Below, one piece after another: positions 8,722 to 24,557 of a stretch of 64,000 nt of DNA (within the stretch, counting starts at the first letter, position 1; each line of letters begins with the position of its first letter). Source of the DNA: Acinetobacter cumulans (GTDB lineage Bacteria; Pseudomonadota; Gammaproteobacteria; Pseudomonadales; Moraxellaceae); assembly GCF_003024525.3 (NCBI RefSeq), contig NZ_CP035934.2, forward strand, positions 2,790,001 through 2,854,000, read 5' to 3'. Below the pieces are notes generated by a model, which was not told the DNA's origin, did not search any database, and saw only the letters and a program-made list of their open reading frames with translations. The translations under genes were made by a program, and so were the position numbers.

Positions 8722-10011
8722 TTACTGATAACGGTAACGTGCAGAACGTGCATGTGCATCCAAATTTTCTTGTTGCGCTAAAACGTCTGCAGTTTTTGCC
8801 AAGGTTTTTACGCCAGTTTCAGAACACATGATTAAGCTTGAACGTTTTTGGAAATCATAAACACCCAATGGTGATGAAAAACGAGCGGTACCCGATGTTG
8901 GTAAAACGTGGTTCGGACCTGCACAGTAATCACCAATCGCTTCTGGTGTATAACGGCCCATAAAAATTGCACCCGCATGGCGAATACTTTCTGACATTAA
9001 TTCAGCTTCATCCAAACACAACATTAAGTGTTCAGGTGCAACTTGGTTAATCAGTTCAGCACCTTCAGCACGGTCTTTAACCAAAACCAATGCGCCACGA
9101 TTTTCAATTGAAGTACGTGCAATTTCTGCTTTTGGCAAAGCTTCTAAATGCTTTTCAATCCAGTGCGCAACATCATTGAGTAGCTGTTCATCTGGTGTAA
9201 TAAATACGGCTTGTGCCACAGTGTCATGTTCAGCTTGAGACAATAAGTCCATCGCCAACCATTCAGCATTATTTTCACCTTCTGCATAGACTAAAATTTC
9301 AGAAGGGCCTGCAATCATATCAATACCAACTTGACCAAACACTGCACGTTTAGCTGCAGCTACGAAGCGGTTGCCCGGTCCTGTAATTTTGTCGACCATT
9401 GGAATGGTTTCTGTGCCATACGCTAAAGCAGCAACCGCTTGTGCTCCACCAATAGTAAATACACGAGATACACCTGCTAGATAAGCCGCCGCCAATACCA
9501 ATGGATTTAATTCACCATTCGGTGCTGGTACTACCATAATAATTTCAGGCACGCCTGCAACGTGTGCGGGTACTGCATTCATTAACACTGAAGATGGATA
9601 TGAAGCCAAACCACCAGGGACATAAATACCCACACGGTCAAGCGGTGTCACTTTTTGACCCAAGGTATTACCCAAGGCATCTACATAGGTCCAACCGTCT
9701 TGTTTTTGTGCTTGATGGAACTCACGCACACGATTCGCTGCCATTTCTAAAGCGTCGCGCACCTCTGTGCTTAAGCTATCAAATGCCGCTTTGAGCTGTG
9801 CTTGGCTGAGCTCTAAGTCTGAAAATTCATGCGCTGGATGTCGATCGAACTGCTGTGTGAGCTTAAGTACATGAGCGTCGCCATGCTGACGAACATCAGC
9901 AATAATTTGGTCAACGGTTTTTAAAAGTTCTGGATCATTCACAGTTTCAAAAGCTAACAAGTCAGCAAATGCTTGCTTGAAGTTCTGATCTAGAGTCGAT
10001 AAACGTCGCAT
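8722..10011 (-). CDS. hisD: Histidinol dehydrogenase
   Basis: A protein of 429 residues from the ATG at 10011 (an in-frame GTG at 10023 is possible). HisD carries out the last two steps of histidine synthesis, oxidising L-histidinol to histidine with two NAD+. Seen are [49 protein letters not shown] (Gln and His zinc ligands), VAPEHLML and [19 protein letters not shown]. The set is complete and the length usual. hisG lies upstream on the same strand, but a strong hairpin at 10165-10200 stands between, so hisD probably has its own promoter or depends on read-through. Confidence 0.95.
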   Translation of the reverse strand: MRRLSTLDQNFKQAFADLLAFETVNDPELLKTVDQIIADVRQHGDAHVLKLTQQFDRHPAHEFSDLELSQAQLKAAFDSLSTEVRDALEMAANRVREFHQAQKQDGWTYVDALGNTLGQKVTPLDRVGIYVPGGLASYPSSVLMNAVPAHVAGVPEIIMVVPAPNGELNPLVLAAAYLAGVSRVFTIGGAQAVAALAYGTETIPMVDKITGPGNRFVAAAKRAVFGQVGIDMIAGPSEILVYAEGENNAEWLAMDLLSQAEHDTVAQAVFITPDEQLLNDVAHWIEKHLEALPKAEIARTSIENRGALVLVKDRAEGAELINQVAPEHLMLCLDEAELMSESIRHAGAIFMGRYTPEAIGDYCAGPNHVLPTSGTARFSSPLGVYDFQKRSSLIMCSETGVKTLAKTADVLAQQENLDAHARSARYRYQ

Positions 10012-10164
10012 CAATTTACCCACTAGGTAATGTATTGGAAAACTTTAGTTTACCTGTTTTAGTGAGCTTTGTCGGCAATAAACTGAATTTGCTACCCATG
10101 GTTTAATTGAAAATAACTTTTATCAAAATTGGCAAAGCATCCAGCTTTACTTTCATCTCCACTA

Positions 10165-10200
10165 AAAAGCAAAACCGCCTGATAGGCGGTTTTTGCTTTT
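10165..10200. terminator. Strong hairpin terminator between hisG and hisD
   Basis: A long near-perfect hairpin with core ACCGCCT GATA AGGCGGT extended by AAAAGCAAA / TTTGCTTTT arms. On the minus strand it follows the hisG stop at about 17 bases and ends in T. It splits the ibaG-murA-hisG unit from hisD-hisC. Confidence 0.85.
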
Positions 10201-10216
10201 TAGTACTACAGATCAC

Positions 10217-12433
<2,217 letters not shown>

Positions 12434-12524
12434 CACAAGACCTCTTATAGGACTAACGGTGTAAAACTTGCCATTTTACTATAAATAAAAAAAATAATTC
12501 ATTAGTCTCATACAATATATATAT

Positions 12525-12554
12525 AAAAAAAGAGGCTCTTTCGAACCTCTTTTT
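12525..12554 (-). terminator. Terminator of hpf
   Basis: Hairpin AAAAGAGG...CCTCTTTT followed by T on the minus strand, about 15 bases after the hpf stop. Confidence 0.75.
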
Positions 12555-12568
12555 GTTGTTTATATAGG

Positions 12569-12901
12569 CTAAATAGCCAAAGGTAGGTAATCTAACTGCA
12601 TTTTTCGATGCTTATGTAACTGTCTTTTCAATTTTTCTGTCAATTTTTTAATGGAAGAATACATATCATCCCCACTTGCTTGAGCAAATAACTCAGCCCC
12701 AGGTATACGAATTATAGCTTCAGCAATATGATTTGAACTTCCTTTTTTCGAGCGCTTATCAACTTGATGATCTTTGGTTAACTTCACTTGCATACTGTTG
12801 ACCTGATCTAAATGTTTGGTCATTTCAGCAAATTTCGAACGAATGGCTTGTTCAATGGCTGGTGTAATACTGAGATGATGACCGCGAATTGTAATTTGCA
12901 T
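12569..12901 (-). CDS. hpf: Ribosome hibernation promoting factor, short form
   Basis: A protein of 110 residues of the HPF/RaiA family. It begins MQITIRGHHLSITPAIEQAI and has the basic C-terminal helix KKLTEKLKRQLHKHRK. These proteins bind in the mRNA channel of the 30S subunit and help form inactive 100S ribosomes in stationary phase. The length is that of the short form, which lacks the C-terminal dimer domain of long HPF. It follows rpoN, its usual neighbour in proteobacteria, but a hairpin at 13011-13042 lies between, so it may be transcribed separately as well. Confidence 0.9.
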   Translation of the reverse strand: MQITIRGHHLSITPAIEQAIRSKFAEMTKHLDQVNSMQVKLTKDHQVDKRSKKGSSNHIAEAIIRIPGAELFAQASGDDMYSSIKKLTEKLKRQLHKHRKMQLDYLPLAI

Positions 12902-13010
12902 AATTCTATCCCTCGCCTTCTTTAAAGGATAAGAAAGTCACAGCAAAGCCATTTGATCAATACCATCAATCTACATCCATTAATCAAATCACATTCACTG
13001 CTCCTAAAAT

Positions 13011-13042
13011 AAAAAAAAGTTCATTATTTCGTCATAATGAAC
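13011..13042 (-). terminator. Terminator of rpoN
   Basis: Hairpin GTTCATTAT / ATAATGAAC followed by eight T on the minus strand, 26 bases after the rpoN stop and ahead of hpf. Confidence 0.8.
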
Positions 13043-13067
13043 CTCTAGAATAGTCAGATTTTAAAAA

Positions 13068-14522
13068 TCAGATCAAGACTTTTCTTTCAGAAGATGAGGG
13101 AATATGTAACGACTCGCGATATTTCGCCACAGTACGACGTGCAACATCAATACCTTCTTCCTTTAATAAAATTGCAATCGCATTATCAGACAAAGGCTTA
13201 CGTATATTTTCTTCAGCAACCATTTTTTTAATTTTAGCCCGAATTGCTGTAGATGATGCCTCACCACCAGACGTTGTTCCCACATGGCTTGAAAAAAAGT
13301 ATTTCAATTCAAATAACCCACGTGGCGTTAACATATATTTATTGGTAGTCACACGTGAAACGGTCGATTCATGTAACTCAACCTCTTCTGCAATATCACG
13401 TAGCACCAACGGTTTCATTCCTTCTGCACCAATTTCAAAGAAAGCCCGCTGATGCTGCACAATACATGTAGCGACTTTCAACAAAGTTTTATGCCGCTCA
13501 TCTACACTCTTAATAAAGTTTTTAGCTTCCAACATTTGATTACGTAAATATTGATTATCATCGCTTTGATCAGCACGTTTAATCATATTTGCATAAAAAG
13601 AATTAACCCTTAACTTTGGCATAACATCGGGGTTCAACTGCACAAACCAGTGATCATTCTTCTTCATAACCACTACATCTGGAATCTGATAGTCTGAATC
13701 TTTATTTTCAAACTCTATACCTGGATGGGCTTTAAGTGTTTTTAATAAACATACAGCATCTTTTAATTCCTCTTGATTTAAACCAGTTTGTTTAATGAGT
13801 TTTGGTAATTCGTTACTAATCAACAGCTCATAATGCTTCATTAACAGCAAAGCTTCTCTACGATAAAGCGTTGTTTCTGACAAACTTTCTAACTGTATCG
13901 TAAGACATTCCGCAAGATTACGTGAACCAATCCCAATCGGATCTAAGCGCTGAATATGTTTTAACACCACAACAACTTCATCATCTTCAATTTCTTCGTC
14001 GTAATCCATACTATCGAGTAGATGTTGCACAGACGTCGTAATCTCAGCAATATCACAATCTAAAAAACCTTTGTCATCTAAAGCATCAATAATGCAATGT
14101 GCAATTAAGCGATCAACGACCGAGAAATGTAATAAATTCACTTGTTCAAGCATGTGTGCTTGTAAGCCCTGATGCCCTTGTCGATTGTCTTCACGCTCCT
14201 CAAACTCAGGCGTGCCTAAACTCGTAGATTGATGGGTATAGACATCATCCCAATCTGTATCTACGGGTAAATCATCAGGTAAGTGATCAGCATTGAGTTC
14301 ATTGGTTAAATCTTTCCGATCTTGTTCCAATTCCTGCAAAGTGCTTAAACTTTCAACCGTTGATTGCTCTTCTACTTTTTCAAGTAAAGGATTACTATCG
14401 AGTTGAACTTGGATCTCTTGTTCTAGTTCTAGACTTGAAAGTTGAAGTAAACGAATGGCTTGCTGCAACTGAGGCGTAAGCGACAGGGAGTTTGCAACTT
14501 TTAATCCAACCGATAACTTCAT
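13068..14522 (-). CDS. rpoN: RNA polymerase sigma-54 factor
   Basis: A protein of 484 residues, normal for sigma-54, which directs RNA polymerase to -24/-12 promoters needing an enhancer-binding ATPase. Region I is the Gln/Leu-rich N-terminus (SLTPQLQQAIRLLQLSSLEL). An acidic region II follows (about 60-110). The core-binding and DNA-binding parts include LRDIAEEVELHESTVSRVTTNKY (the helix-turn-helix) and, near the C-terminus, ARRTVAKYRESL, the RpoN box. The usual upstream neighbour lptB is absent: some 380 bases of A/T-rich DNA and then the rRNA terminator precede it. Confidence 0.96.
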   Translation of the reverse strand: MKLSVGLKVANSLSLTPQLQQAIRLLQLSSLELEQEIQVQLDSNPLLEKVEEQSTVESLSTLQELEQDRKDLTNELNADHLPDDLPVDTDWDDVYTHQSTSLGTPEFEEREDNRQGHQGLQAHMLEQVNLLHFSVVDRLIAHCIIDALDDKGFLDCDIAEITTSVQHLLDSMDYDEEIEDDEVVVVLKHIQRLDPIGIGSRNLAECLTIQLESLSETTLYRREALLLMKHYELLISNELPKLIKQTGLNQEELKDAVCLLKTLKAHPGIEFENKDSDYQIPDVVVMKKNDHWFVQLNPDVMPKLRVNSFYANMIKRADQSDDNQYLRNQMLEAKNFIKSVDERHKTLLKVATCIVQHQRAFFEIGAEGMKPLVLRDIAEEVELHESTVSRVTTNKYMLTPRGLFELKYFFSSHVGTTSGGEASSTAIRAKIKKMVAEENIRKPLSDNAIAILLKEEGIDVARRTVAKYRESLHIPSSSERKVLI

Positions 14523-14905
14523 CTTTTTTTTCCTATATAAATACCGCGTGTTATAAGCAATTTTTATGCCGTTTTATTTTTTATAGCATACTTTTATTAA
14601 AAAACATACAAAAATAACACAGGATGTACTTTTATATAATTCAGAAAAATTATAATTAAATACATGATATTAAATATTAATTTAAATAAAACATAAATAT
14701 TAAAACTCAATAATGTCTGCATAATGCCAAATTCTACCAGCTCAACACCTACCACTTGAGACACCAATTATTACTATAACCGTAATCAAAAAAATCATTA
14801 TTATTTCATAAGCACTGGAATAACCTTATATAGAACCTGGTTTACTTTTAATCGTTATGATTTTATTTCTTGTTTCCATAAATTTTTTGATTTTCACACA
14901 TAAAA
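14523..14905. other. A/T-rich gap between rpoN and the rRNA operon end
   Basis: About 380 bases with no credible open frame and strong A/T bias. It must hold the rpoN promoter on the minus strand, but I cannot pick a clear -35/-10 pair. Nothing else is seen. Confidence 0.6.
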
Positions 14906-14936
14906 AAACACCCCCTGCACTAGTCAGGGGGTGTTT
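14906..14936 (-). terminator. rRNA operon terminator
   Basis: Strong hairpin with arms ACACCCCCTG and CAGGGGGTGT (loop about 6 bases) followed by seven T on the minus strand, 10 bases after the 5S gene. Confidence 0.95.
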
Positions 14937-14946
14937 CGAATAATGA

Positions 14947-15060
14947 GCTGGCGATGACTTACTCTCACATGGGTAACCCCACACTACCATCAGCGCTAAG
15001 AGGTTTCACTTCTGAGTTCGGGAAGGGATCAGGTGGTTCACTCTTGCTATTGTCGCCAGC
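14947..15060 (-). rRNA. rrf: 5S ribosomal RNA
   Basis: About 114 bases with paired ends (GCTGGCGACAATAGC at the 5' end on the minus strand, TCATCGCCAGC at the 3' end). Internal sequence such as CCCTTCCCGAACTCAGAAGT is typical of gammaproteobacterial 5S. Ends are set by pairing and may be off by a base or two. Confidence 0.95.
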
Positions 15061-15256
15061 ACAACTTGGATGCTTACTCGTTTGGTCTTACTTGGATGCC
15101 GAACTTTCGTCAAATGAGTTATTAACAGATCATATCTGAGTCGAATTGTATGTTCTAGCGTTAGCTGAATCAAGTATTTCAAGACCGTTTGGTCTTTAAT
15201 GAATCAATCTCTGCTCACTGCTTGCGCAGTTCGTACAACAACTGTTTGGGTGTTGT

Positions 15257-18149
<2,893 letters not shown>

Positions 18150-18598
18150 ATACAACCCCAAACAGTCGTTTATCCTTACAAGTAGGATAAGCAACAGAGT
18201 TTGTCTTACGACTTACTCATACAGTTGGCGTCTTGTGCATTTAAGCACTGTACAGCTTCAATTAGATTCATATACCAAAACGCTTGATTCAGTTAATTTC
18301 GCTAGTAACTCATAGCTTCTATCTTCACATCACAGTAATAAATCACTGTTAGTGTTAATGTCAGTTATGAGTATGAACAAATTATTTCAACTCAAATATA
18401 TTCTGTTAATGATTTAACATGCCTTCGTCAGGTCATGTTGCTGTGATAAATCACAGAGCTTAATAACAATGAAGCGCATTCTACGCTAGTTTGTTGCTAA
18501 GCTCTATAACCTAAGCACTTGATCGCTTAAAGACTAAACTAACAGTCAGCTGACTGTTCATTTATTAACTTGTCTTTTATACATCGCTTTGCGATGTA
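18150..18598 (-). other. Internal transcribed spacer, tRNA-Ala to 23S
   Basis: About 450 bases between tRNA-Ala and 23S in the rRNA operon. It contains short self-complementary stretches near 18420-18470 (CATGCCTTCGTCAGGTCATG and GTGATAAATCACAG) that probably help form the processing stems. No coding sequence. Confidence 0.7.
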
Positions 18599-18674
18599 TG
18601 GTGGAGACTAGGAGAGTCGAACTCCTGACCTCCTGCGTGCAAAGCAGGCGCTCTACCAACTAAGCTAAGTCCCC
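18599..18674 (-). tRNA. tRNA-Ala (TGC)
   Basis: 76 bases, starting GGGGACTTAGCTTAGTTGG and ending with an encoded CCA. The anticodon loop reads CTTTGCACG, anticodon TGC, and the T-loop is GTTCGACTC. Standard place in the 16S-23S spacer. Confidence 0.97.
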
Positions 18675-18749
18675 AGCTTATCAATTAAGTCAATGTCTCT
18701 GTTTTCTGTTTGCTCTCATATTTTATTCAAATATTTCGTTAGTCAGATT

Positions 18750-18826
<77 letters not shown>

Positions 18827-18887
18827 TCAGATACATCGTCATGAAGAACAACTTGTTGTGGATTCTTACCAGTCGCCAATCTTTCGT

Positions 18888-20425
<1,538 letters not shown>

Positions 20426-20979
20426 AAAATCAATAGTACCTTTAAAGGGTACCAATCTTGGCTCATCAATTACTGACAAATATTTGCTCAAATAAACTTC
20501 GAGAAATTTCTACCAATTATCAATGAAAATATATTCGATTGATCAACCAGTAAAAATCCACACAAGTTGTTCTTCATAATCTCTTAATGATCTTCTTGTT
20601 GGTTCGTCACCAGCAAGCTAGGTCGGCTATATTACACTAAATTTATTTAGTGTCAACAAGTAATTCAAATTATTTTAAACTTTTTTTCTAAAACCAAACT
20701 TAATCTTTTCAATCAAGTCCTTGTTTTATCAGAAGTTTTAATCTTCATCACCGCCGATGGATGTGCATTCTACAGCATTTCACATCCGTTGCAACCCTAT
20801 TTTTTATTTTTTTTGAAAAATAACAGTCATACGTATGCTTTTTAGCCATTTTTCATTTTTTTGATTCATTTTTTAGGCAAATTTGCTTTAATGGTTCGAT
20901 ATTCAAGACTATTAAAGCGATTTTATTTATGATTGAGTCAGCTTTATTAAGCCAATAATAAATTTTGGGATCATTCTAT
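20426..20979. other. rRNA leader and region upstream of mlaA
   Basis: About 550 bases without a gene. The left 200 are the transcribed rRNA leader, then the rRNA promoter (20629-20656) and an A/T-rich upstream stretch. The right part, from about 20740, must hold the mlaA promoter on the plus strand; no convincing boxes were picked. Confidence 0.65.
20629..20656 (-). promoter_or_regulatory. rRNA operon promoter
   Basis: On the minus strand, TTGACA (20651-20656) and TAATAT (20629-20634) are 16 bases apart, close to consensus. A G+C-rich discriminator (GCCGAC) follows, as in stringently controlled rRNA promoters. Upstream is an A/T-rich tract with A and T runs like an UP element. The start would be about 195 bases before 16S. 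The spacer is itself an inverted repeat. Confidence 0.88.
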
Positions 20980-21867
20980 ATGCATCATTTTTCTTTTTTA
21001 TCTGCAAGTTTGCTATTCACCCTTGCGATTTCACCTGCATTTGCAGCTGAGCCATCAGATGAATCTATCTCATCTACGACTTCGTCTAATTCGAAGTTTG
21101 CAACAAAATCTAGTGAAGTCGTAAAAAAACTCACTGTAAATGCTTCAGCATCACAAGCAGATGAAGAAAAAGATCCTTTTGAAGCATGGAACCGTAAGGT
21201 TTATCAGTTTAACGATGTATTAGATCGTAATGTTGCACGTCCTATTGCAGTGCAGTATTCAGAAAAAGTACCCGAGCCTGTTCGTGGCTCATATCGTCAA
21301 TTTCGTAAAAACTTAAATGAGCCTTGGAATGCGGTGAATCAACTGGTTCAAGGTCGCCCGATGCATGCTGCTAAAAGCTTAGGCCGTTTTACCATTAATA
21401 CACTAACCACTTTAGGCTTTGCAGACCCTGCACGTCGCTTACATTTAACAGCAGAAACCGAAGGCTTTGGCACAACTCTTGGTTATTATGGTGTGCCTAC
21501 TGGACCTTATTTGGTTCTTCCCATATTAGGCCCAAGTACAATTCGTGAAACGGTAGGCTTTGCTGCTGATAGTTTTGCGCGCCCACAACGCTATATATTA
21601 GAAGACCATAAAGGTGTCTTTTGGGCTGAACAAGCCTTACGTGCTGTTGATAGTCGTGCGGAATTGCTCGATCTTGAAAAAGTCCTACAAGGTGATAAAT
21701 ATGCTCAAATTCGTGATATTTATCTACAACGCCTAAACTTTATTGTTGCTGAGAAAAAGGGCCTTGCAGATGAAAATATGTTTATTAGTGATGAAGGCGA
21801 CGATCCAGAGGATGAATCTTCAGATCCAGTAGACACTGATTCTTCTGACGATCACGCCACAGAATAG
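20980..21867 (+). CDS. mlaA: MlaA/VacJ family outer-membrane lipid-asymmetry protein
   Basis: A protein of 295 residues from the ATG at 20980. The MlaA domain spans about 65-245: DPFEAWNRKVYQFNDVLDR, then PEPVRGSYRQFRKNLNEPWN, FTINTLTTLGFADPA and YYGVPTGPYLVLPILGPSTIR. MlaA removes misplaced phospholipid from the outer leaflet of the outer membrane and passes it to MlaC. The signal peptide (residues 1-23, ends AFA) has no lipobox Cys, although E. coli MlaA is a lipoprotein. The tail (about 265-295) is strongly acidic. It stands alone; mlaBCDEF are not here, which is usual. Confidence 0.92.
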   Translation: MHHFSFLSASLLFTLAISPAFAAEPSDESISSTTSSNSKFATKSSEVVKKLTVNASASQADEEKDPFEAWNRKVYQFNDVLDRNVARPIAVQYSEKVPEPVRGSYRQFRKNLNEPWNAVNQLVQGRPMHAAKSLGRFTINTLTTLGFADPARRLHLTAETEGFGTTLGYYGVPTGPYLVLPILGPSTIRETVGFAADSFARPQRYILEDHKGVFWAEQALRAVDSRAELLDLEKVLQGDKYAQIRDIYLQRLNFIVAEKKGLADENMFISDEGDDPEDESSDPVDTDSSDDHATE

Positions 21868-21966
21868 TTTTAATTTAATTGCGGGGGATGATGATTTTCT
21901 CCTCCGCCCTGCGAATGCTTGTTATAGTATATTGCTCATGATACTTCAGGATCATCTTATTTCTTT

Positions 21967-22935
21967 ATGTATTTCATTCAACCGACCCGTGATATTCCAC
22001 ATCTAGATCAGGTACTAGACACACTTCCCAGTGTTCAAATGATTCGCATTGAAGATCTCCATTTGTATGATCCGACTATTATTGCAATTGCTGATGTACA
22101 GGATTATCTAACACATCAGTGGACTTTGCCGACGATTGCGCTGGCATTAGAAGATGAAGGCTTGGCTTTGGCTGCCGCTTGGGAACAAGGTGCGCTGGCA
22201 GGTTGGATTTGGAGCAAACTCCCTTCAAACCCACAAAAAGCGCTTATTAAAATTGATGCCAAATACAAGCGTAATCAAGACAGTCGCGATCTACCTTCAG
22301 CGGCTGAATTACAAAAAAAATTACTGCCCAATCCTATTGAATTATTCAATTATAAAATCGAGACTTTATTTCAACCTTCTGCTTATTTATCTGGCGATTG
22401 GTATGATTACTGGAAAATTAGCGATAAAGAAATCATGTTTTATTTGGCAGATGTTTCCGGCCATGGGGTGACCAGTAGTCTATTAACCTCATGGATGGCT
22501 GCTTTCCACGGTCGTTCTAAAAATCCTCGTGAACTGATTAAAAAGCTTAACGGCATGCTGGTGCAAGAAAATATCGAAAAGCACATCACGATGATTGCGG
22601 GTATTTTAAATATTGAAACACATCATTTACGCTGGTCGAGTGCAGGCCACTACCCCCCTGCAATTTTATTTGAAAAAGACCAAGAACCTCGTATTTTAAC
22701 CACCAGTAGTTTTCCATTAGGTTTAACAGAAGACTTAGAAGTGGAAGAGTTTGAATGCCAACTAAAACCGAATGCTCGGTTTATTATTTGTTCAGATGGC
22801 GCACTTGAACCTTTCGATGGTGGATTGAATGAACAATTGCGTCAATTGGTACATCACTTGCAAAATCAATCATTTCAAGCACCCGAGCACGTTGCCGATG
22901 ATATTGCAATTCTAAGCTTGCGTCGAATCAATTAA
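21967..22935 (+). CDS. gigA: GigA, SpoIIE/RsbU-type PP2C serine phosphatase
   Basis: A protein of 322 residues. Residues 1-105 are a receiver-like N-terminal part (LDTLPSVQMIRIEDLHLYDP) of uncertain activity, followed by a linker with SAAELQKKLLPNP. The PP2C/SpoIIE domain spans about 125-320 with the metal-binding motifs LSGDWYDYW, FYLADVSGHGVTSSLL, WSSAGHYPPAI, ICSDGALEPF and ADDIAILSL, all with their aspartates. Such enzymes dephosphorylate STAS anti-anti-sigma-like proteins. In A. baumannii GigA acts on GigB in a stress pathway linked to antibiotic tolerance and virulence, and a STAS gene follows here. Naming rests on this gene pair and on memory of that work. Confidence 0.88.
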   Translation: MYFIQPTRDIPHLDQVLDTLPSVQMIRIEDLHLYDPTIIAIADVQDYLTHQWTLPTIALALEDEGLALAAAWEQGALAGWIWSKLPSNPQKALIKIDAKYKRNQDSRDLPSAAELQKKLLPNPIELFNYKIETLFQPSAYLSGDWYDYWKISDKEIMFYLADVSGHGVTSSLLTSWMAAFHGRSKNPRELIKKLNGMLVQENIEKHITMIAGILNIETHHLRWSSAGHYPPAILFEKDQEPRILTTSSFPLGLTEDLEVEEFECQLKPNARFIICSDGALEPFDGGLNEQLRQLVHHLQNQSFQAPEHVADDIAILSLRRIN

Positions 22936-23047
22936 TTTATAAATCAAATATTTATCGTTTTTCACTATAGAATCATCCTTTCGGATACTTGAGTAAGCAG
23001 TGCCCCTATGGGATAATTTACTATCCTTCTCTGCAAATGGCATTTAT

Positions 23048-23569
23048 ATGTCAACAGGTCATGTTGAATATGCAAGCTTGAATGGAACGCATATTTTTAA
23101 GCTTATAGGCGAAGTGCGTGCCCAATCTTGCATTAGTTTAGACAAGCTGCTAAATAAAATTGAACAACAAGAGAATGTCGTTGGTGCGATCGTAGATTTA
23201 ACCCAAACTACATTTATTGACAGTACAGTTTTAGGCATTTTGGCTAAGCTGGGCTTAAAGCTCAAACAAATCCATCACATTCAAGCAGTCATGCTTTCAA
23301 CAAATTCAGATATTACCACGCTCGCCAACAGTATGGGGCTTGGGCAGGTATTTGTGATTTTGAATTATTGTGGCGATCCAAATGTATGTACACGTACATT
23401 AATGGAAGAAAATGTAACGCATAACAATATGCTTTGCACCGTATTAGATGCGCATAAAACATTGATGAAACTCAATGAAAGCAATCAAAATATGTTTGAG
23501 CCCTTAGTGAAACAATTGCAAAAAGAGCAAGATTCTATCGACCAAACTGCTGTACAACACAACGCGTAA
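23048..23569 (+). CDS. gigB: GigB, STAS-domain anti-anti-sigma-like protein
   Basis: A protein of 173 residues from the ATG at 23048 (a GTG at 23000 would add 16 residues with no better ribosome site). A STAS domain covers about 5-110 with VVGAIVDLTQTTFIDSTVLG; Ser59 in the DST motif is the expected phosphorylation site. GigA just upstream would remove that phosphate. In A. baumannii GigB is reported to connect with the nitrogen phosphotransferase protein NPr. The C-terminal 60 residues go beyond a plain STAS domain and have no motif I know. Close to gigA and 31 bases ahead of the nitrilase gene, so probably one transcript. Confidence 0.87.
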   Translation: MSTGHVEYASLNGTHIFKLIGEVRAQSCISLDKLLNKIEQQENVVGAIVDLTQTTFIDSTVLGILAKLGLKLKQIHHIQAVMLSTNSDITTLANSMGLGQVFVILNYCGDPNVCTRTLMEENVTHNNMLCTVLDAHKTLMKLNESNQNMFEPLVKQLQKEQDSIDQTAVQHNA

Positions 23570-23600
23570 TCTCCCCCCTTTTTTTCACATTGAGAACTCC

Positions 23601-24446
23601 ATGACTTTTCTTTCTGTTGCTCAAATGAATTCACAAAATGATATAGAAGCAAACTTCTCTGTCATTGAATCTTTGATTCAGCAAAGTAAAGCTCAGGGAG
23701 CAAGTCTCATTGTGTTTCCTGAAAATTTTATCTGCTTTGCTGCAGGTAAACAGCGTGAAACCGCTGCGCAGTTTGAAGTTTTTCAACAACGCTTAGAACA
23801 GCTTGCACATCGCTATAGCATTTGGATTGTCGCAGGTACTTTACCTTGCCCATTTCGTCCAGATGGCTCAATTATTAAAGATGGTCGAGTACGGACAGTT
23901 AGCCTGTGCATTAGCCCAGAGCGTACAGAAGCACGTTATGACAAAATTCATTTATTTGATGTACAAGTGGGTGACGCTGTCGGTGGTTATCAAGAATCTA
24001 AGTTCTTTGAACCAGGCACAGATCCAGTGGTTGCAAAAACGCCGTTTGGTCATATTGGCCTGATGGTCTGCTATGACTTGCGCTTTCCAGAACTTGCACT
24101 CACACTGCGTGCGCAAGGCGCAAATATTTTAACAGCGCCCGCAGCCTTTACCTACACTACAGGTGAGATGCATTGGCAATTGTTATTACAAGCACGCGCA
24201 ATGGATACGCAATGCCTAGTTTTGGGTGCTGCACAACAAGGTTGGCATGGTGAAAAACGCCAAACTTGGGGCCATGCAGGCGCGTCAGACAGTCGTGGCC
24301 AATTGCTTGATATGATCCAAACTGAAGGTGCATCCATCATCACCGTTCCATCGAATTTAGAAGAGCAAAATCAAGTTCGGGCATCTATGCCCCTATTGCA
24401 ACATCGTGTTTTACTACAATATCCGACTAATTCGTATAGCGACTAA
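23601..24446 (+). CDS. Nitrilase-superfamily carbon-nitrogen hydrolase (Nit-type)
   Basis: A protein of 281 residues with the full catalytic set of the nitrilase superfamily: Glu41 in FPENF, Lys115 in RYDKIHLFD and Cys157 in MVCYDLRFPE. The sequence style (RYDKIHLFDV, CYDLRFPEL) fits the Nit1/Nit2-like branch, whose members act as omega-amidases or deaminated-glutathione amidases, clearing damaged metabolites. The exact substrate cannot be read from sequence. Its start is 31 bases after gigB, so it may be co-transcribed with the gigAB pair. Confidence 0.85.
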   Translation: MTFLSVAQMNSQNDIEANFSVIESLIQQSKAQGASLIVFPENFICFAAGKQRETAAQFEVFQQRLEQLAHRYSIWIVAGTLPCPFRPDGSIIKDGRVRTVSLCISPERTEARYDKIHLFDVQVGDAVGGYQESKFFEPGTDPVVAKTPFGHIGLMVCYDLRFPELALTLRAQGANILTAPAAFTYTTGEMHWQLLLQARAMDTQCLVLGAAQQGWHGEKRQTWGHAGASDSRGQLLDMIQTEGASIITVPSNLEEQNQVRASMPLLQHRVLLQYPTNSYSD

Positions 24447-24519
24447 TCTGCTTATTTAATTTAGCAAATAGCACGATTTAACATCATGTTGTACTGTAAA
24501 TCCCTGCCAGCTTATTTAT

Positions 24520-24538
24520 AATAATGATTCTTATTTAT
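24520..24538. promoter_or_regulatory. Fur-box-like site before the small exported protein gene
   Basis: AATAATGATTCTTATTTAT is close to the natural Fur site core ATAATGATTCTCATT (one mismatch over that core) and lies 20 bases before the start codon at 24558, where it could block transcription. Single site, read by eye. Confidence 0.5.
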
Positions 24539-24557
24539 TAAAATTGGTTTTATTCCA

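Noticed and set aside
23000..23047. GTG start for gigB
   Set aside because: No better ribosome site, and the extra 16 residues are not STAS-like; uncertain but less likely.
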